A stretch of DNA of 64,000 nt from an uncultured Brachyspira sp. (lineage in GTDB: Bacteria; Spirochaetota; Brachyspiria; Brachyspirales; Brachyspiraceae), in the NCBI RefSeq assembly GCF_910588665.1, contig NZ_CAJUPR010000012.1:6234-70233 (forward strand), written 5' to 3'. Shown piece by piece: positions 27,179 through 37,200 of this stretch; the first letter of the stretch is position 1, and each line of letters starts with the position of its first letter. The notes under the pieces are model-generated. The model had not been told where the DNA came from. It did not search any database and was given only the letters and a program-made list of their open reading frames with translations. The position numbers were made by a program, and so were the translations under genes.

Positions 27179-28213
27179 ATGTTTAATCGTATTGATATAG
27201 ATAAGTTTTTTTATTTGCATAAAGAAGAATATATTCCCATAATAGATGTACGCTCTCCAATAGAATATAATCATGCCCATATTCCAAATGCGCATAATGT
27301 TTATTTATTCAGCGATGAAGAGAGAAAGAATGTAGGCACTATTTATAAGCAGATAGGCTCAAAAGAAGCTTTTATAAAAGGTTTGGAATATGCCTGTGAA
27401 AAAATGACTGATATGTTAAAAAGCATTGATAATATAGCAAGGAATTATAACAATACAAATAAAATACTTATGCATTGTTTCAGAGGAGGTATGCGAAGCG
27501 AATCAGTTGCTTGGCTTTGTTCAAATTACGGTTATGATGTTTATGTGCTGGACGGCGGATATAAGAGATATAGAAATTATGTTTTAAATTCATTTGAAAA
27601 AAAATATAGAATTTATTTACTCACTGGAAAAACTGGAAGCGGAAAAACGCTTATATTGAAAAAATTAAAAAATAAAGGATATAATATAATAGATTTAGAA
27701 CAAATAGCTAAGCATAAGGGATCCGCTTTCGGCTGGATAGGAGAAGAGGAACAGCCAAGTCAGGAGCAGTTTGAAAATATTTTATCATTTGAGCTTTTAA
27801 AATATGATTCAGATTCTATATTATGGTTTGAAGATGAAAGTCTGCTTATAGGCAGGAGAGCTATACCAAAACCGCTTTTTAATTGCATGAGAGATGCTGA
27901 AAAAATAATATATTTAGATATACCTCAGGAATGCAGAGCCGAATATATAGTTAATACTTACGGAAATTATAATATTGATGATTTGAGGGAATCAATGTAT
28001 AGAATAAAAAAGCGTTTAGGCGGTGAAAGATTAAAAGATTCTATCCAATTGCTTGACAGCGGAAAAATTTATGAATGCGTTCTTAATATGCTTTATTATT
28101 ATGATAGGGCGTATAAACTCAGCATAAATGAAAACAGACTTATACATATAAAATGCAGTCATCAGAATTTTGATAATATAGTCGAATTAATTGTAAATAG
28201 TGTGATTGTATAA
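27179..28213 (+). CDS. mnmH: tRNA 2-selenouridine synthase
   Basis: MnmH/SelU replaces sulfur by selenium at the wobble uridine of certain tRNAs, using selenophosphate and a geranylated intermediate. The 344-residue length is usual. The N-terminal rhodanese domain holds the catalytic Cys100 in HCFRGGMRS. The C-terminal domain has the P-loop GKTGSGKT at 150-157. GGAG lies in front of the ATG. No selD is in the window, so selenophosphate must come from a gene elsewhere. It is convergent with the chemotaxis gene and ends at a shared terminator. Confidence 0.94.
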   Translation: MFNRIDIDKFFYLHKEEYIPIIDVRSPIEYNHAHIPNAHNVYLFSDEERKNVGTIYKQIGSKEAFIKGLEYACEKMTDMLKSIDNIARNYNNTNKILMHCFRGGMRSESVAWLCSNYGYDVYVLDGGYKRYRNYVLNSFEKKYRIYLLTGKTGSGKTLILKKLKNKGYNIIDLEQIAKHKGSAFGWIGEEEQPSQEQFENILSFELLKYDSDSILWFEDESLLIGRRAIPKPLFNCMRDAEKIIYLDIPQECRAEYIVNTYGNYNIDDLRESMYRIKKRLGGERLKDSIQLLDSGKIYECVLNMLYYYDRAYKLSINENRLIHIKCSHQNFDNIVELIVNSVIV

Positions 28214-28221
28214 TAAGCATA

Positions 28222-28255
28222 AAAAAAGCTTTAAGAATAATCTTAAAGCTTTTTT
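28222..28255. terminator. Bidirectional rho-independent terminator
   Basis: A perfect 15-base-pair stem (28222-28236 and 28241-28255) with an ATAA loop, centred on AAGCTTTAAGA and its complement, with T runs on both sides. It separates convergent mnmH and the chemotaxis gene and can serve both. Confidence 0.9.
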
Positions 28256-28275
28256 ATTTTTATATGAATATTAAT

Positions 28276-30378
28276 TTAAAATGATTCAAAACCTTCTGAA
28301 GTATCTTTAGATGTGTCAAAAGTATTTCCGAATTCATTGTCTTTTAAAGTTTTTGAAGAAGCCTGAGGCACAATTTTTTCTTCATGATATTTTTTTACAG
28401 GGCTTTTTAATTCGGTTCTTGCTGATGAAGGCTTAGGCTTACTTTCATAAACAGTTTTTTTATCGGTATTATGAGAAGTTTTTTTTCTTTCAGTTGTATT
28501 TGTATTATTATTTCCTCTTAATTTGAAAAATCTCATAGATGCTACTAATTCTTCTGCTTTTGAGGATAAAACTTCTGAAGTGGCTGTAGACTCTTCTACT
28601 AAAGCAGCATTTTGCTGAGTACTCATATCCATTTGAGTAATTGCTATATTAACCTGATCAACTCCTGCCTGCTGTTCCATAGCTGTAGAACTTAAATCCT
28701 GTATAATTTTTGCAGTTTCTTCTATCTGAACTCTTAAATTTTGGAATATTTCTTTTGATTCCTTTGCAGTTTCCGTAGCAGCAGCAATTTTTTCTTCTGA
28801 GTCTGCAACCAAGCTGGTAATATCTTTAACGGAAGTCTGAGTTGTCTGAGCTAAGTTTCTAACCTCAGAAGCGACAACAGCAAAACCTCTTCCCTGTTCG
28901 CCTGCACGCGCAGCCTCAACTGCGGCATTAAGAGCAAGTATATTAGTCTGAAAAGCTATATCTTCAATTATTTTTGTAATTGCGCTGATTTTAGAGCTGG
29001 ATTCATATACAGCCTCAATATTTCTTGTACTTTCTTCTATAACTCTTCCTGCCTCTTCAATAGCCTTTCTGGAGTTTATCATCATATTATTGCCTTCTAA
29101 TGTATGTTCGGCAGATGATTTTATTGTGGATGCAATTTCCTCCATAGATGAAGCTGTTTCTTCAAGTCCAGAAGCCTGATTTTCAGTTCTGTTTGAAAGA
29201 TCTATATTTTTCTGCGCCATCTCATCAGCGGATAATTTTACTGTGTAGGCGCTTTCATATACTATTTTTACTTTTTCATTTAACTGATCCAGAATATTTT
29301 TTAAAGAAACAGCTATTTCTCCGAATTCATCTTTTCTGTTTTTTAATTTAGGGGAAATAGACCAGCTTAAATCTCCTTTTGAAAGATTGTTTAAATCTAA
29401 AGAGAGTAAATGAAGTATAGATGTTATTTTACTTATATATAATGCTATGACTACACATGTTAATATAATAATTATAGCCGTGCCTATAGTAGCGTATTTT
29501 TTCATAGTATCTATACTTGAAAAAAGTTCGCCTGATTCAATACTCATAACAACAGACCAGCCTGATATAGGCTCTTTGTAAAAGGTTGCGATAGAAGCTC
29601 TGCCGTTAAAAGGAGAATTAAACTCGTAGTAGCCCGATTCATGTTCAGTGGCATATTTTATATAATCAGCATTTCTTAAAACATTGTTTCTTATATGAGA
29701 AGGAATAGGGTCTGCAATAACCCATCTGTCAAGATCAATAACAAAAGGGTGTCCTGTATTTCCGAATTTAACAAGATTTAATTCCTCATCTATGAATCCA
29801 TGCCAGTCAATCATTATAGAAATTGCGCCTATTATGCTTCCTGCAGCATCCTTTATAGGAGAAAAAATTTTCACAACATACATATTATTATCAGCTGGAA
29901 AAGGATCTACGGTATGATGTACAGCTGACTGTCCCGACATAATTTTATTCCATATAGGCATACCGCTGAAATTTCTTTTATTCGGAGAATTAGCAACTAT
30001 TCCGTCCAAGGTGTCAGCCACTACATTTCCGTTTTTATCAAGAACCACAATACCTTCCATACTTATGTTATTTCTTGTAACATTTTTTAAAGCAGTTTCA
30101 AGAATGCTTCTGTTTTCAGGTGTAGGATCTTGAAGAAAAGATGCTAATTGAGTATATCCTCTGCTTATAGCTTCGGATGTATATACTGATTGTTCTAGCC
30201 ATATATTAATCATTCTGGCATATACTTTTGTACTCGATTCAAAACCAAATATAGCTGAACGTTTTATTCCTTGAGAGCCTATATTAATTATCAATATGAC
30301 TAATGTGGTTGTCATTATAGTAATAATCAGCATTACAAAGAAAGATATTTTAACTTTTAATGATTGCAACTTTCTCAC
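28276..30378 (-). CDS. Methyl-accepting chemotaxis protein
   Basis: Transmembrane chemoreceptor of 700 residues. There is an N-terminal transmembrane helix (about 10-32), a periplasmic double-Cache-type sensor domain to about 285, a second helix (about 292-314), a HAMP linker and a long cytoplasmic signalling coiled coil. The hairpin tip carries EAARAGEQGRGFAVVASEVR, the invariant CheA/CheW contact region. Glutamine/glutamate-rich flanks supply methylation sites. A charged, unstructured tail of about 60 residues follows. The start is GTG with GGAGA upstream. The ligand is not predictable. It stands alone and ends at the bidirectional terminator. Confidence 0.95.
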   Translation of the reverse strand: MRKLQSLKVKISFFVMLIITIMTTTLVILIINIGSQGIKRSAIFGFESSTKVYARMINIWLEQSVYTSEAISRGYTQLASFLQDPTPENRSILETALKNVTRNNISMEGIVVLDKNGNVVADTLDGIVANSPNKRNFSGMPIWNKIMSGQSAVHHTVDPFPADNNMYVVKIFSPIKDAAGSIIGAISIMIDWHGFIDEELNLVKFGNTGHPFVIDLDRWVIADPIPSHIRNNVLRNADYIKYATEHESGYYEFNSPFNGRASIATFYKEPISGWSVVMSIESGELFSSIDTMKKYATIGTAIIIILTCVVIALYISKITSILHLLSLDLNNLSKGDLSWSISPKLKNRKDEFGEIAVSLKNILDQLNEKVKIVYESAYTVKLSADEMAQKNIDLSNRTENQASGLEETASSMEEIASTIKSSAEHTLEGNNMMINSRKAIEEAGRVIEESTRNIEAVYESSSKISAITKIIEDIAFQTNILALNAAVEAARAGEQGRGFAVVASEVRNLAQTTQTSVKDITSLVADSEEKIAAATETAKESKEIFQNLRVQIEETAKIIQDLSSTAMEQQAGVDQVNIAITQMDMSTQQNAALVEESTATSEVLSSKAEELVASMRFFKLRGNNNTNTTERKKTSHNTDKKTVYESKPKPSSARTELKSPVKKYHEEKIVPQASSKTLKDNEFGNTFDTSKDTSEGFESF

Positions 30379-30496
30379 TTTTAATCTCCAGAAATCTTTT
30401 ATTGTATTAAAATATATTTTATATAAATAATAAGAATATTTTTTATAAAGTCAATATATTTATATATTAAATTATCGTAAATTTATATTATATTTT

Positions 30497-31189
30497 TTAA
30501 TAGAGATTATATTTTTTATATTCAGCTTCGCTTTTTCTTATGTAAATAGGAAGTAGGGTGAATATATCATCAAAATTATCCGCTTCTATTTTAGGTATAG
30601 ATAATTTTATAATATTTGATGCTTTTATAATATTATATGAATTATCTAATTTTTTTATACTGTAATTTTTTAAATTTTCCATAAAAAAATGATAATTTTT
30701 TAAAAATCCGTCTCCGCATAATGCTATATTTTTATTATTTATAGATTTAATAATTTCTATTAATTCATTATATGTCAAATCTGAGTTTTCTTTTAATTTT
30801 TTGTCATTATAATATACATTGGCATAAATACTTCCTTTTCTTCCATCTATCATACTGACTTTTATATTATTATAATCTTTTATATTTTCATATAATGCAT
30901 CTAAACTTGAAATTCCTATAATAGGTATTTTTTTAGCATAGCATATCGTTTTTACAGAAGAAAATTCTATCCTTAAAGCCGTAAAAGAACCAGGACCTAT
31001 GCCAAGTGCTATATGAGTTATATCGTTTAATGAAATATTATTATTTTTAAGAAAACTGCTTAATACAGGAAGCAGATGTTCATTATGATTTTTTATATTG
31101 CATTTATTATATTCTATAATGGTATTATTATCTTTTTTTAATGCTATGGAAAAACTGCTTGATACGGTATCAAATGCTAATATATTCAT
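30497..31189 (-). CDS. tsaB: tRNA threonylcarbamoyladenosine biosynthesis protein TsaB
   Basis: TsaB is the inactive ASKHA-fold partner of TsaD in making t6A37 on ANN-decoding tRNAs. The 230 residues begin MNILAFDTVSSSFSIAL and contain GIGPGSFTALRI near 64-75, both family hallmarks. The ATG overlaps the stop of the yaaR-like gene by four bases (ATGA), so the two are translationally coupled. No tsaD, tsaE or tsaC lies nearby. Confidence 0.92.
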   Translation of the reverse strand: MNILAFDTVSSSFSIALKKDNNTIIEYNKCNIKNHNEHLLPVLSSFLKNNNISLNDITHIALGIGPGSFTALRIEFSSVKTICYAKKIPIIGISSLDALYENIKDYNNIKVSMIDGRKGSIYANVYYNDKKLKENSDLTYNELIEIIKSINNKNIALCGDGFLKNYHFFMENLKNYSIKKLDNSYNIIKASNIIKLSIPKIEADNFDDIFTLLPIYIRKSEAEYKKYNLY

Positions 31190-31650
31190 GACATTAAATC
31201 CAATACTAAGCCTTTAAGTCTTAGAACCTTGTTTGCTATGGCTATATGGTTTTTCTGCTCAGATATTATTAATTTATACAGAGAATCTAATTCTTCATTA
31301 ATTTTTGAAACCACTTGATACTCGCGTCCTCTTCTCATATATGAAGATACTATCCTTATTCTGTATGCATCTTTTACTAATTTATCGGTTAATGCTCTTA
31401 TTAAATCTTTAAATTTCTGAAAGTCTCTTATATTTGCGCTTTTTTCTAATAGGTTTCCCGCATCATAAATCTGCCTTTTTAATTCATCTAATTCATAGGA
31501 GTATCTTTTTATTTCTTTTTCTTCTTCAAGCATTGCTGCAAACTGAGATGATGACACTGCCGCTTTCATAGAGGTCATTGATGCATCCTGCGATGTCATA
31601 AATACATTATTTAGATTCATCTCTAGGTTTCTTCTTTCCTGAACTCTCAT
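31186..31650 (-). CDS. YaaR-like (DUF327) protein
   Basis: A 154-residue helical cytoplasmic protein matching the DUF327/YaaR family. The core includes QFAAMLEEEK, then a helix rich in charged residues and the C-terminal IAIANKVLRLKGLVLDLM. In Bacillus, yaaR lies close to yaaT (ricT); here both genes occur in the window, but 6 kb apart. GGAG is eight bases before the ATG. It is coupled to tsaB by a four-base overlap. The function is unknown. Confidence 0.7.
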   Translation of the reverse strand: MRVQERRNLEMNLNNVFMTSQDASMTSMKAAVSSSQFAAMLEEEKEIKRYSYELDELKRQIYDAGNLLEKSANIRDFQKFKDLIRALTDKLVKDAYRIRIVSSYMRRGREYQVVSKINEELDSLYKLIISEQKNHIAIANKVLRLKGLVLDLMS

Positions 31651-31676
31651 TCTTTTTCTCCATAATAATTTAAAAG

Positions 31677-31712
31677 TTATGTTAACTAATATATATTATG
31701 TTAACTTAACAT
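31677..31712. promoter_or_regulatory. Candidate operator: repeated TTATGTTAAC words
   Basis: In the divergent spacer between the yaaR-like and yggS-like genes, TTATGTTAAC occurs at 31677-31686 and again at 31696-31705. The second copy continues into the inverted repeat ATGTTAA (31698-31704), C, TTAACAT (31706-31712). Related words occur upstream of the giant gene, the Na/Pi gene, murF and the 33258 lipoprotein gene. The protein that might bind is unknown. Confidence 0.4.
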
Positions 31713-31847
31713 GAATCAGATAAAATTTCAATATATTATAGATCGTATTTTTATTATTTTGCTTTATTAATTTATTTTTTACTGATATTATATTAATTGA
31801 AAAAAAATTAAAAAGATTTATAATAAACTGCATTAGGAATTTTTTTT

Positions 31848-32543
31848 ATGAATAGAGATGAAATTTTAAAAAGATATAATTCTATATTAAGCAGTATTTA
31901 TATTATTAAAAAAAAATACAATATAAATTATGATATAAATATAATAGCAGTAAGCAAATATTCTTCTATTGAAACTATAAAAGAGTTTTTATCATTAAAT
32001 ATAGATTTGCCTTTGGCGGAAAGCAAAGCTCAGAGTTTAAGGGATAGGGTAGGTGAGATTGCCGAAATTAAAGATAATGTTAAATGGCACTTTATAGGGC
32101 GCATACAAAGCAATAAAATAAAATATATAGTTAAGTATGCCGATTTAATACAAAGCGTGGATTCTATTGATACAGCCGAATATATAAATAAAGAAGCATA
32201 TAAAAACAATAAAATACAGAATATACTGCTGCAATTTAATATAAGCACAGAAGAGCAGAAGGGCGGATTTTCTATGGAAAGCTATATAAATACTTATGAA
32301 AATATCATAAAAATGCCTAATATATCTGTAAAAGGCTTTATGGCAATAGGAAAAGATACTGAAGATACAATTCTTATTGAGGAAGAGTTTGAAAAACTTA
32401 ATATAATATTTAAAGAAATAAATTCAAAATATAGTAATCCTTTATCCATTCTTTCTATGGGAATGTCATCGGATTATGAACTTGCAATAAAACATGGATC
32501 AAATATGGTTAGAATAGGAAGCAGTTTTTTAGGAAGCTCATAA
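31848..32543 (+). CDS. YggS-family pyridoxal-phosphate homeostasis protein
   Basis: PLP-binding protein (PLPBP/YggS) of 231 residues with a single alanine-racemase-like barrel. The PLP lysine is Lys37 in IIAVSKYSS. Other conserved blocks are HFIGRIQSNK near 82-91, LLQFNISTEEQKGGF near 124-138 and the end LSMGMSSDYELAIKHGSNMVRIGSSFLG, split by normal family insertions. AGGA lies ahead of the ATG. The first half is typical except that ESKAQS replaces the usual ENRVQE-like block. Confidence 0.92.
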   Translation: MNRDEILKRYNSILSSIYIIKKKYNINYDINIIAVSKYSSIETIKEFLSLNIDLPLAESKAQSLRDRVGEIAEIKDNVKWHFIGRIQSNKIKYIVKYADLIQSVDSIDTAEYINKEAYKNNKIQNILLQFNISTEEQKGGFSMESYINTYENIIKMPNISVKGFMAIGKDTEDTILIEEEFEKLNIIFKEINSKYSNPLSILSMGMSSDYELAIKHGSNMVRIGSSFLGSS

Positions 32544-32587
32544 ATATTTAAAAATTAAATATTTGATTTTAGATAAAATAAAGAATT

Positions 32588-33104
32588 ATTAAAATAAAAG
32601 AATTACTTGAAACAGTATTATATAAAGCTGTTAAAGTAATTATAAATAAAAATTATAATAAATTATCATTAAAAGAAATAAATCAAAGAATGAATAAAAT
32701 ACTTGAATAAAGCATAAAAAGCGAATGCATTATAAATATAAAATAGTTTTATTTATCTGATAAAGAATATATAAAGATTATTAACAATATAAAAATACAG
32801 TATCGAAAGTATTAAATAAGCTTTTAAATGATAAAATAAAGGCGTCTTGAAAAGTAAACATATGGATTTCAGTTATATATGATAAAGAAAAAATAAAAAC
32901 AATGAATTAACTTTAATAATACAAAAAAACTCTGATAATATTATATATTGGTAGAATGAAGAATCTGCAAAATCAAAAATGAAAATGTCTATGAAATATT
33001 ATAAATATTATAAATATTATAAATATTATAAATATCCTGAAAATGCGGAAAATTATGATGCATTAAAATATAGCGGAAAATTGAATAAATATATGTTCCG
33101 ATAA
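32588..33104 (+). pseudogene. Decayed gene of unknown family
   Basis: This stretch translates in pieces (KIKELLETVLYKAVKVII; NYNKLSLKEIN; NELTLIIQKNSDN; PENAENYDALKYSGK), interrupted by several stops and at least one frameshift. Codon-like order and lysine-rich text suggest a former gene of roughly 170 codons that ended at the TAA at 33102-33104. I do not recognise the family. An expanded Tyr-Tyr-Lys repeat lies near its 3' end. The rest of the 714-base gap up to the next gene holds one TTATGTTAAC word (33111-33120) and otherwise only AT-rich sequence. Confidence 0.45.
32994..33035 (+). repeat. 9-bp tandem repeat
   Basis: AAATATTAT is repeated four times in full plus a six-base partial copy. 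In the frame of the decayed gene it encodes Tyr-Tyr-Lys units, so it expanded by whole codons, as slipped-strand expansion of coding sequence would. Confidence 0.75.
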
Positions 33105-33257
33105 TGTATATTATGTTAACTTATGCATGCTGTTTTTTTATTTTAAGTAATAAATTAAAGTTTTATATAAAGCTTATAAAAGTTTAATAATTGAAGTTTT
33201 TTATATACTATATTATAATATGAAATATATAAATAAAAAAATTATGGATATGCTCTA

Positions 33258-33785
33258 ATGAAAAAAATAATACTTTTCTTAATATTAAGTTTGATAATTA
33301 TATCATGTAAAAATGACGGCGGTTCTATATATGCTATGGAAAAAAGATATAAAAATTTTCTGAATATACTTCCGAATGACATAAGAAATGATTACACTTT
33401 AAACTCTGATAAATACGGCAGTATGTATAAAGAATGGATTAATGAGTTTAATATTTGGACTGATAATATATTTTATACTGAAGCACAAAGAGAACAAGAA
33501 ATATCAGCCGAAATTACACCCGACAAAATAGAATATGCAATTGAAACTTTAACCAGTAAAGACTATGAGAGAAATCTGCCAGAAGATCTTATGCATAAAG
33601 TAAAAGCTCATACTGATATATTATCATTAAAAATAGAAGAATTAGAAAAAGACAGTAATTTCAGTAATTCTATGATTAAACTTAAAAAAGATGAGGCTGT
33701 TGAAAACTTCAGTACAAAAGATACTATATTTTATTATGTTTGGAATTATTTAATAACAATAGAAAGACCAAGACGCTTTCAATAA
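33258..33785 (+). CDS. Small lipoprotein of unknown function
   Basis: A 175-residue protein with a type II signal peptide and lipobox Cys17 (LIIISC). The mature part is charged and helical, with many Glu, Lys and Asn residues and no recognised domain. It follows the decayed gene, with a TTATGTTAAC word 138 bases upstream. It precedes the spacer before the giant gene. The open frame and the clean lipobox support it as a real gene; the function is unknown. Confidence 0.6.
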   Translation: MKKIILFLILSLIIISCKNDGGSIYAMEKRYKNFLNILPNDIRNDYTLNSDKYGSMYKEWINEFNIWTDNIFYTEAQREQEISAEITPDKIEYAIETLTSKDYERNLPEDLMHKVKAHTDILSLKIEELEKDSNFSNSMIKLKKDEAVENFSTKDTIFYYVWNYLITIERPRRFQ

Positions 33786-34149
33786 TTTTTTTATTATTAT
33801 TGCTATGCTTCTGCTCGCCTTTAAGAAGCGAACAAGTAAACTTATTCGCTGGCTCGCAGTCGCTTTATTTTTTTATCGCTTCTAACTGCCTTGTTATATT
33901 TTTAGGCTTTCTTAAATTAATGATAAACTTTTAAATATCAGTGTAGTTGTTTTTTATTTTATTATTTCTTATTTCTGGTATTATATTTAATTATTTGATT
34001 TCTTTCTCCGTATTTTAAATCTCCCCTAGCCTTCTTTTATAAAGTTCCTATATTTAAAAAATATGATTTTTCAAAACGGAATTTTATTTACAAAAAAATA
34101 TTATGATATATAAAAAGCCTGTTTTTTAGAAATTTTAATTTGTATAATA
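33786..34149. other. Intergenic spacer with hairpins, no gene seen
   Basis: The gap between the small lipoprotein gene and the promoter of the giant gene has no credible open frame. The inverted repeat GCGAACAAG (33828-33836) and CTTATTCGC (33841-33849) has one mismatch and a TAAA loop. The word GCTATGCTTCTGC near 33803 resembles the end of the hairpin element at 2783-2939. The remainder is AT-rich. Confidence 0.45.
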
Positions 34150-34188
34150 TTGACATATATATTAACATAATATAGAATTATGTTAATA
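34150..34188 (+). promoter_or_regulatory. Promoter and overlapping palindromic operator of the giant gene
   Basis: A perfect TTGACA (34150-34155) and TAGAAT (34173-34178) are separated by 17 bases. A perfect inverted repeat straddles the -10 box: TATTAACATAAT (34160-34171) and ATTATGTTAATA (34177-34188), with ATAGA between them. A protein bound there would block RNA polymerase, so the gene may be repressed. The half-site matches the TTATGTTAA words elsewhere in the window. Confidence 0.6.
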
Positions 34189-34211
34189 TACTATATTTGC
34201 GGAGTTTTCTT

Positions 34212-37200
34212 ATGAGCCCTGTTCTTCAATTAATACTAACTTTTGCCGTGCCTCTGTTTATTATCGGTATCTACAGCATTGTAAATAATAGAAAAAATTC
34301 CAGCGATAATAATTTTAACAGGCTGTTTGCAGAAGAAAAAGCAGTTTTGGAAGGCATAGTAGAAGAAAAAATTTCAGAAGTCAGAGATAATGCCATAGAT
34401 CTGGAGATAGCCGTAAAGAAAGCAGGTTTTATAAGCAAATCTATGGAGGAAGATTTGTCTAAATTAAATAAAAGAATAGAATCATATAAAGATTATAAAG
34501 CCGCAGTTTCTCAGTATCAGGAACAGGTGGATTCTCTTGAGGAAGCTTATCTTGATATACTTAATAAAGTAGATACCGTATTAAAAGAACGCAATACTAT
34601 AGAAAAAACATATAAAAGAATATCCGATGTTAAATCTAAAATGACGGAGCTTGAAAAAAATGTAGGCTCAATACAAGATAAATTGATAGAATCTTATAAT
34701 TCTAAATTAAATGACTTTGAAAGCGAGCTTTATAAAAGATTTGATGCTCTTACAACTAATTTGCTTGCGCGTGATGCCCATTACAGCACTATGGCTGAAC
34801 AGGAGAAAGAAAAAATATCGGCTCTTACCGAAGAGTTTAAAATTCATGTTGCAAGAAAAGAAGAATTATTTACAAATCAGCTTACCCAGCTTGCAGAAAA
34901 AACAGCCCGTCATAATATAGAACAATTAGCTGAATTATTTGAAAAAGGCAGAGACGAACTTATTAATAAATATTCATCATTTGCAGATGAGATAGATATT
35001 AAATCTAAGGATATAGAAACCCGTTATGAAACTTTAAGTCAGTCTAAAGACGGATTAGAGACAGAATTAAATAATTTAAGAGATACCATACATGACAGAT
35101 TAAACTCCATTACGCAATCAAGCGTATTAGAGTTTAAAGATGAGATGGAAAAAACTAAAGAGATGCTCTACTCTGCTCTTAAAGAAGGTCTTGAAAAAAT
35201 AAGTCTTGATAAAGAGGAATTTTTAGATTCTATAGAGCAGAAAGCTTATTCTTTGGAAAAATCTATAGATGATATAAAAGATAAAGCAGATTATATAAGC
35301 AAAGATTATGCTGAAAAAGCAGACATGCTTGAAAATGAGTTTTCTTTATTAAAAGATGATATAAATAACAGATTTATTTCAGAGGTTGAGAACTTCTCCA
35401 ATCATATAAAAGATGTTCTTGAAAATGAAGATGACGGAGTAATAACTCTTTATAGAAATAAAACTAAAGAGCTTAACGATTTAATTATATCTATAGATGG
35501 TATGAGTGAAGAAACTATGCTTAAGGCTGAAAGCAGATTTGAAGATATAGTTAATGACATGGATAAATTAAAAAATGATATTTTGACCAGAGCTCAAGAT
35601 GATATGGAATATTCTATAGATAATGCAAGAAGCTCTTTGATAGCTGAAATCAATGAACTTAGAAATGATGTTGAAACAGAGACTAATCTTTTGAAAGATA
35701 AAATAGATGAAACCCATTATCAGACTTCGGAGATAATATCTATTCTTAATAATAAGCAGGAAGAAATACTTGATTCTTTGAGTCTGCAAAAAGAGTATTT
35801 ATATAAGGATCTGGAATCTCAGTCTAATGACAGAATTAAAGAAATAGAAATATTGTTTGCCTCCGTAAAAAATGAATTAGAAGAAAATATTGATTCATAT
35901 ATTAAAAATGCCTCTTCCGATTTTGATTCTATTAATGAAAAATTATCAGATTTAAAAGAACAGTATGATAAAGCATCTTCGGATATAAACTCTTTAAAAA
36001 AAGATACTGAATATAATTTAAAAGAAAATATAGAAAAGCGTATAGAAATATTAGAAAAATCGTCCGATGAAATTAATGGTTTAATGAATAAGGCAAATGA
36101 AAAATTAGAAAACGGTGTAAAAGATGCTGAGGTAAAAATAGAAGAAATTAAAAAAGAAATATCTAAGTACAGCGATGCTTATATAGACAGCTTAAAATCT
36201 AATTTGGAAGCTATTTTAAACGATTATGAGCAAACTAAAATGAAGGCTATAACAGACAGCATTGATGCCGTTGTAAATCAGGTTGATGAAAGCGAAAAGA
36301 AACATAATGCATTAATAAGTAATATTGAAAACTCTTTAGATGAGTTTAAAGATAAAATAACTCATGCTGTAGATGAAAATATTAAATTTAATGAGGAAAG
36401 CAAGAAAGAAATTGTAGATATGCTTAATAATGAACTTAATCAGGCTGCGGGTTCATTTGATACTCTTTTAAATGAAAAAAAAGAAAGCATGAGTAAGATA
36501 AAAGATGAAATTGAAGATATTATGCATAGAGTTGAAAACGGAAGAGATGCTTTTGAACATGCTATAAATAAAGTGTATGAAAATGCTGAAAATAAAGAAA
36601 AAGAATTGATGTCTGATATAGAGTATAAATATAATTCTTTGGATAAAAAAATAGACGGCGTATTAGAAGAAAGAAGATCCGATTTAAATACCATAAGTGC
36701 GGAATATCATTCTATGCTTGAAAAATATTCAAATGATTTAAAAGATGATTATGATGAATTAAGACATCATGCTTCTCTTATGACGGACGAATATAAAATT
36801 CGCATAGAAAATCTCGGAGAGAAAATTAATGAAATAATAGATAATGCGGATAATATGCGTTCTATTATTGATAATAAAACATCTGAAATAGATTCTTATA
36901 TTTCTGTAAAGAAAGAAGAAATAAATAAAAAGATAGAAAACATATTTGCCGATGCTGAAGAAGATACATTGAAAAAATTAAATGATATCAGAGAGTTAAT
37001 AGACGATGCTGTAGAGAAATATAAATACGAAATTAAAGAAATAGAATCCTACAGACTTGAAGAAAATAAAAACATTATGCATGATATAGAGAATATCGGG
37101 GCAGACATAAAAAAAGATTATGAGCGCTATACCGATATGCTTGAAGATATCTACAATAAAGAAAAAGCTTCGCTAAATGATCATGCAAATATCTTAAAAG

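Noticed and set aside
32994..33035. CRISPR-like array
   Set aside because: Units of 9 bp with no spacers; a simple tandem repeat inside a decayed gene.
34711..34920. Small frame within the giant gene
   Set aside because: Overlaps a coherent coiled-coil coding frame; no ribosome site or domain.
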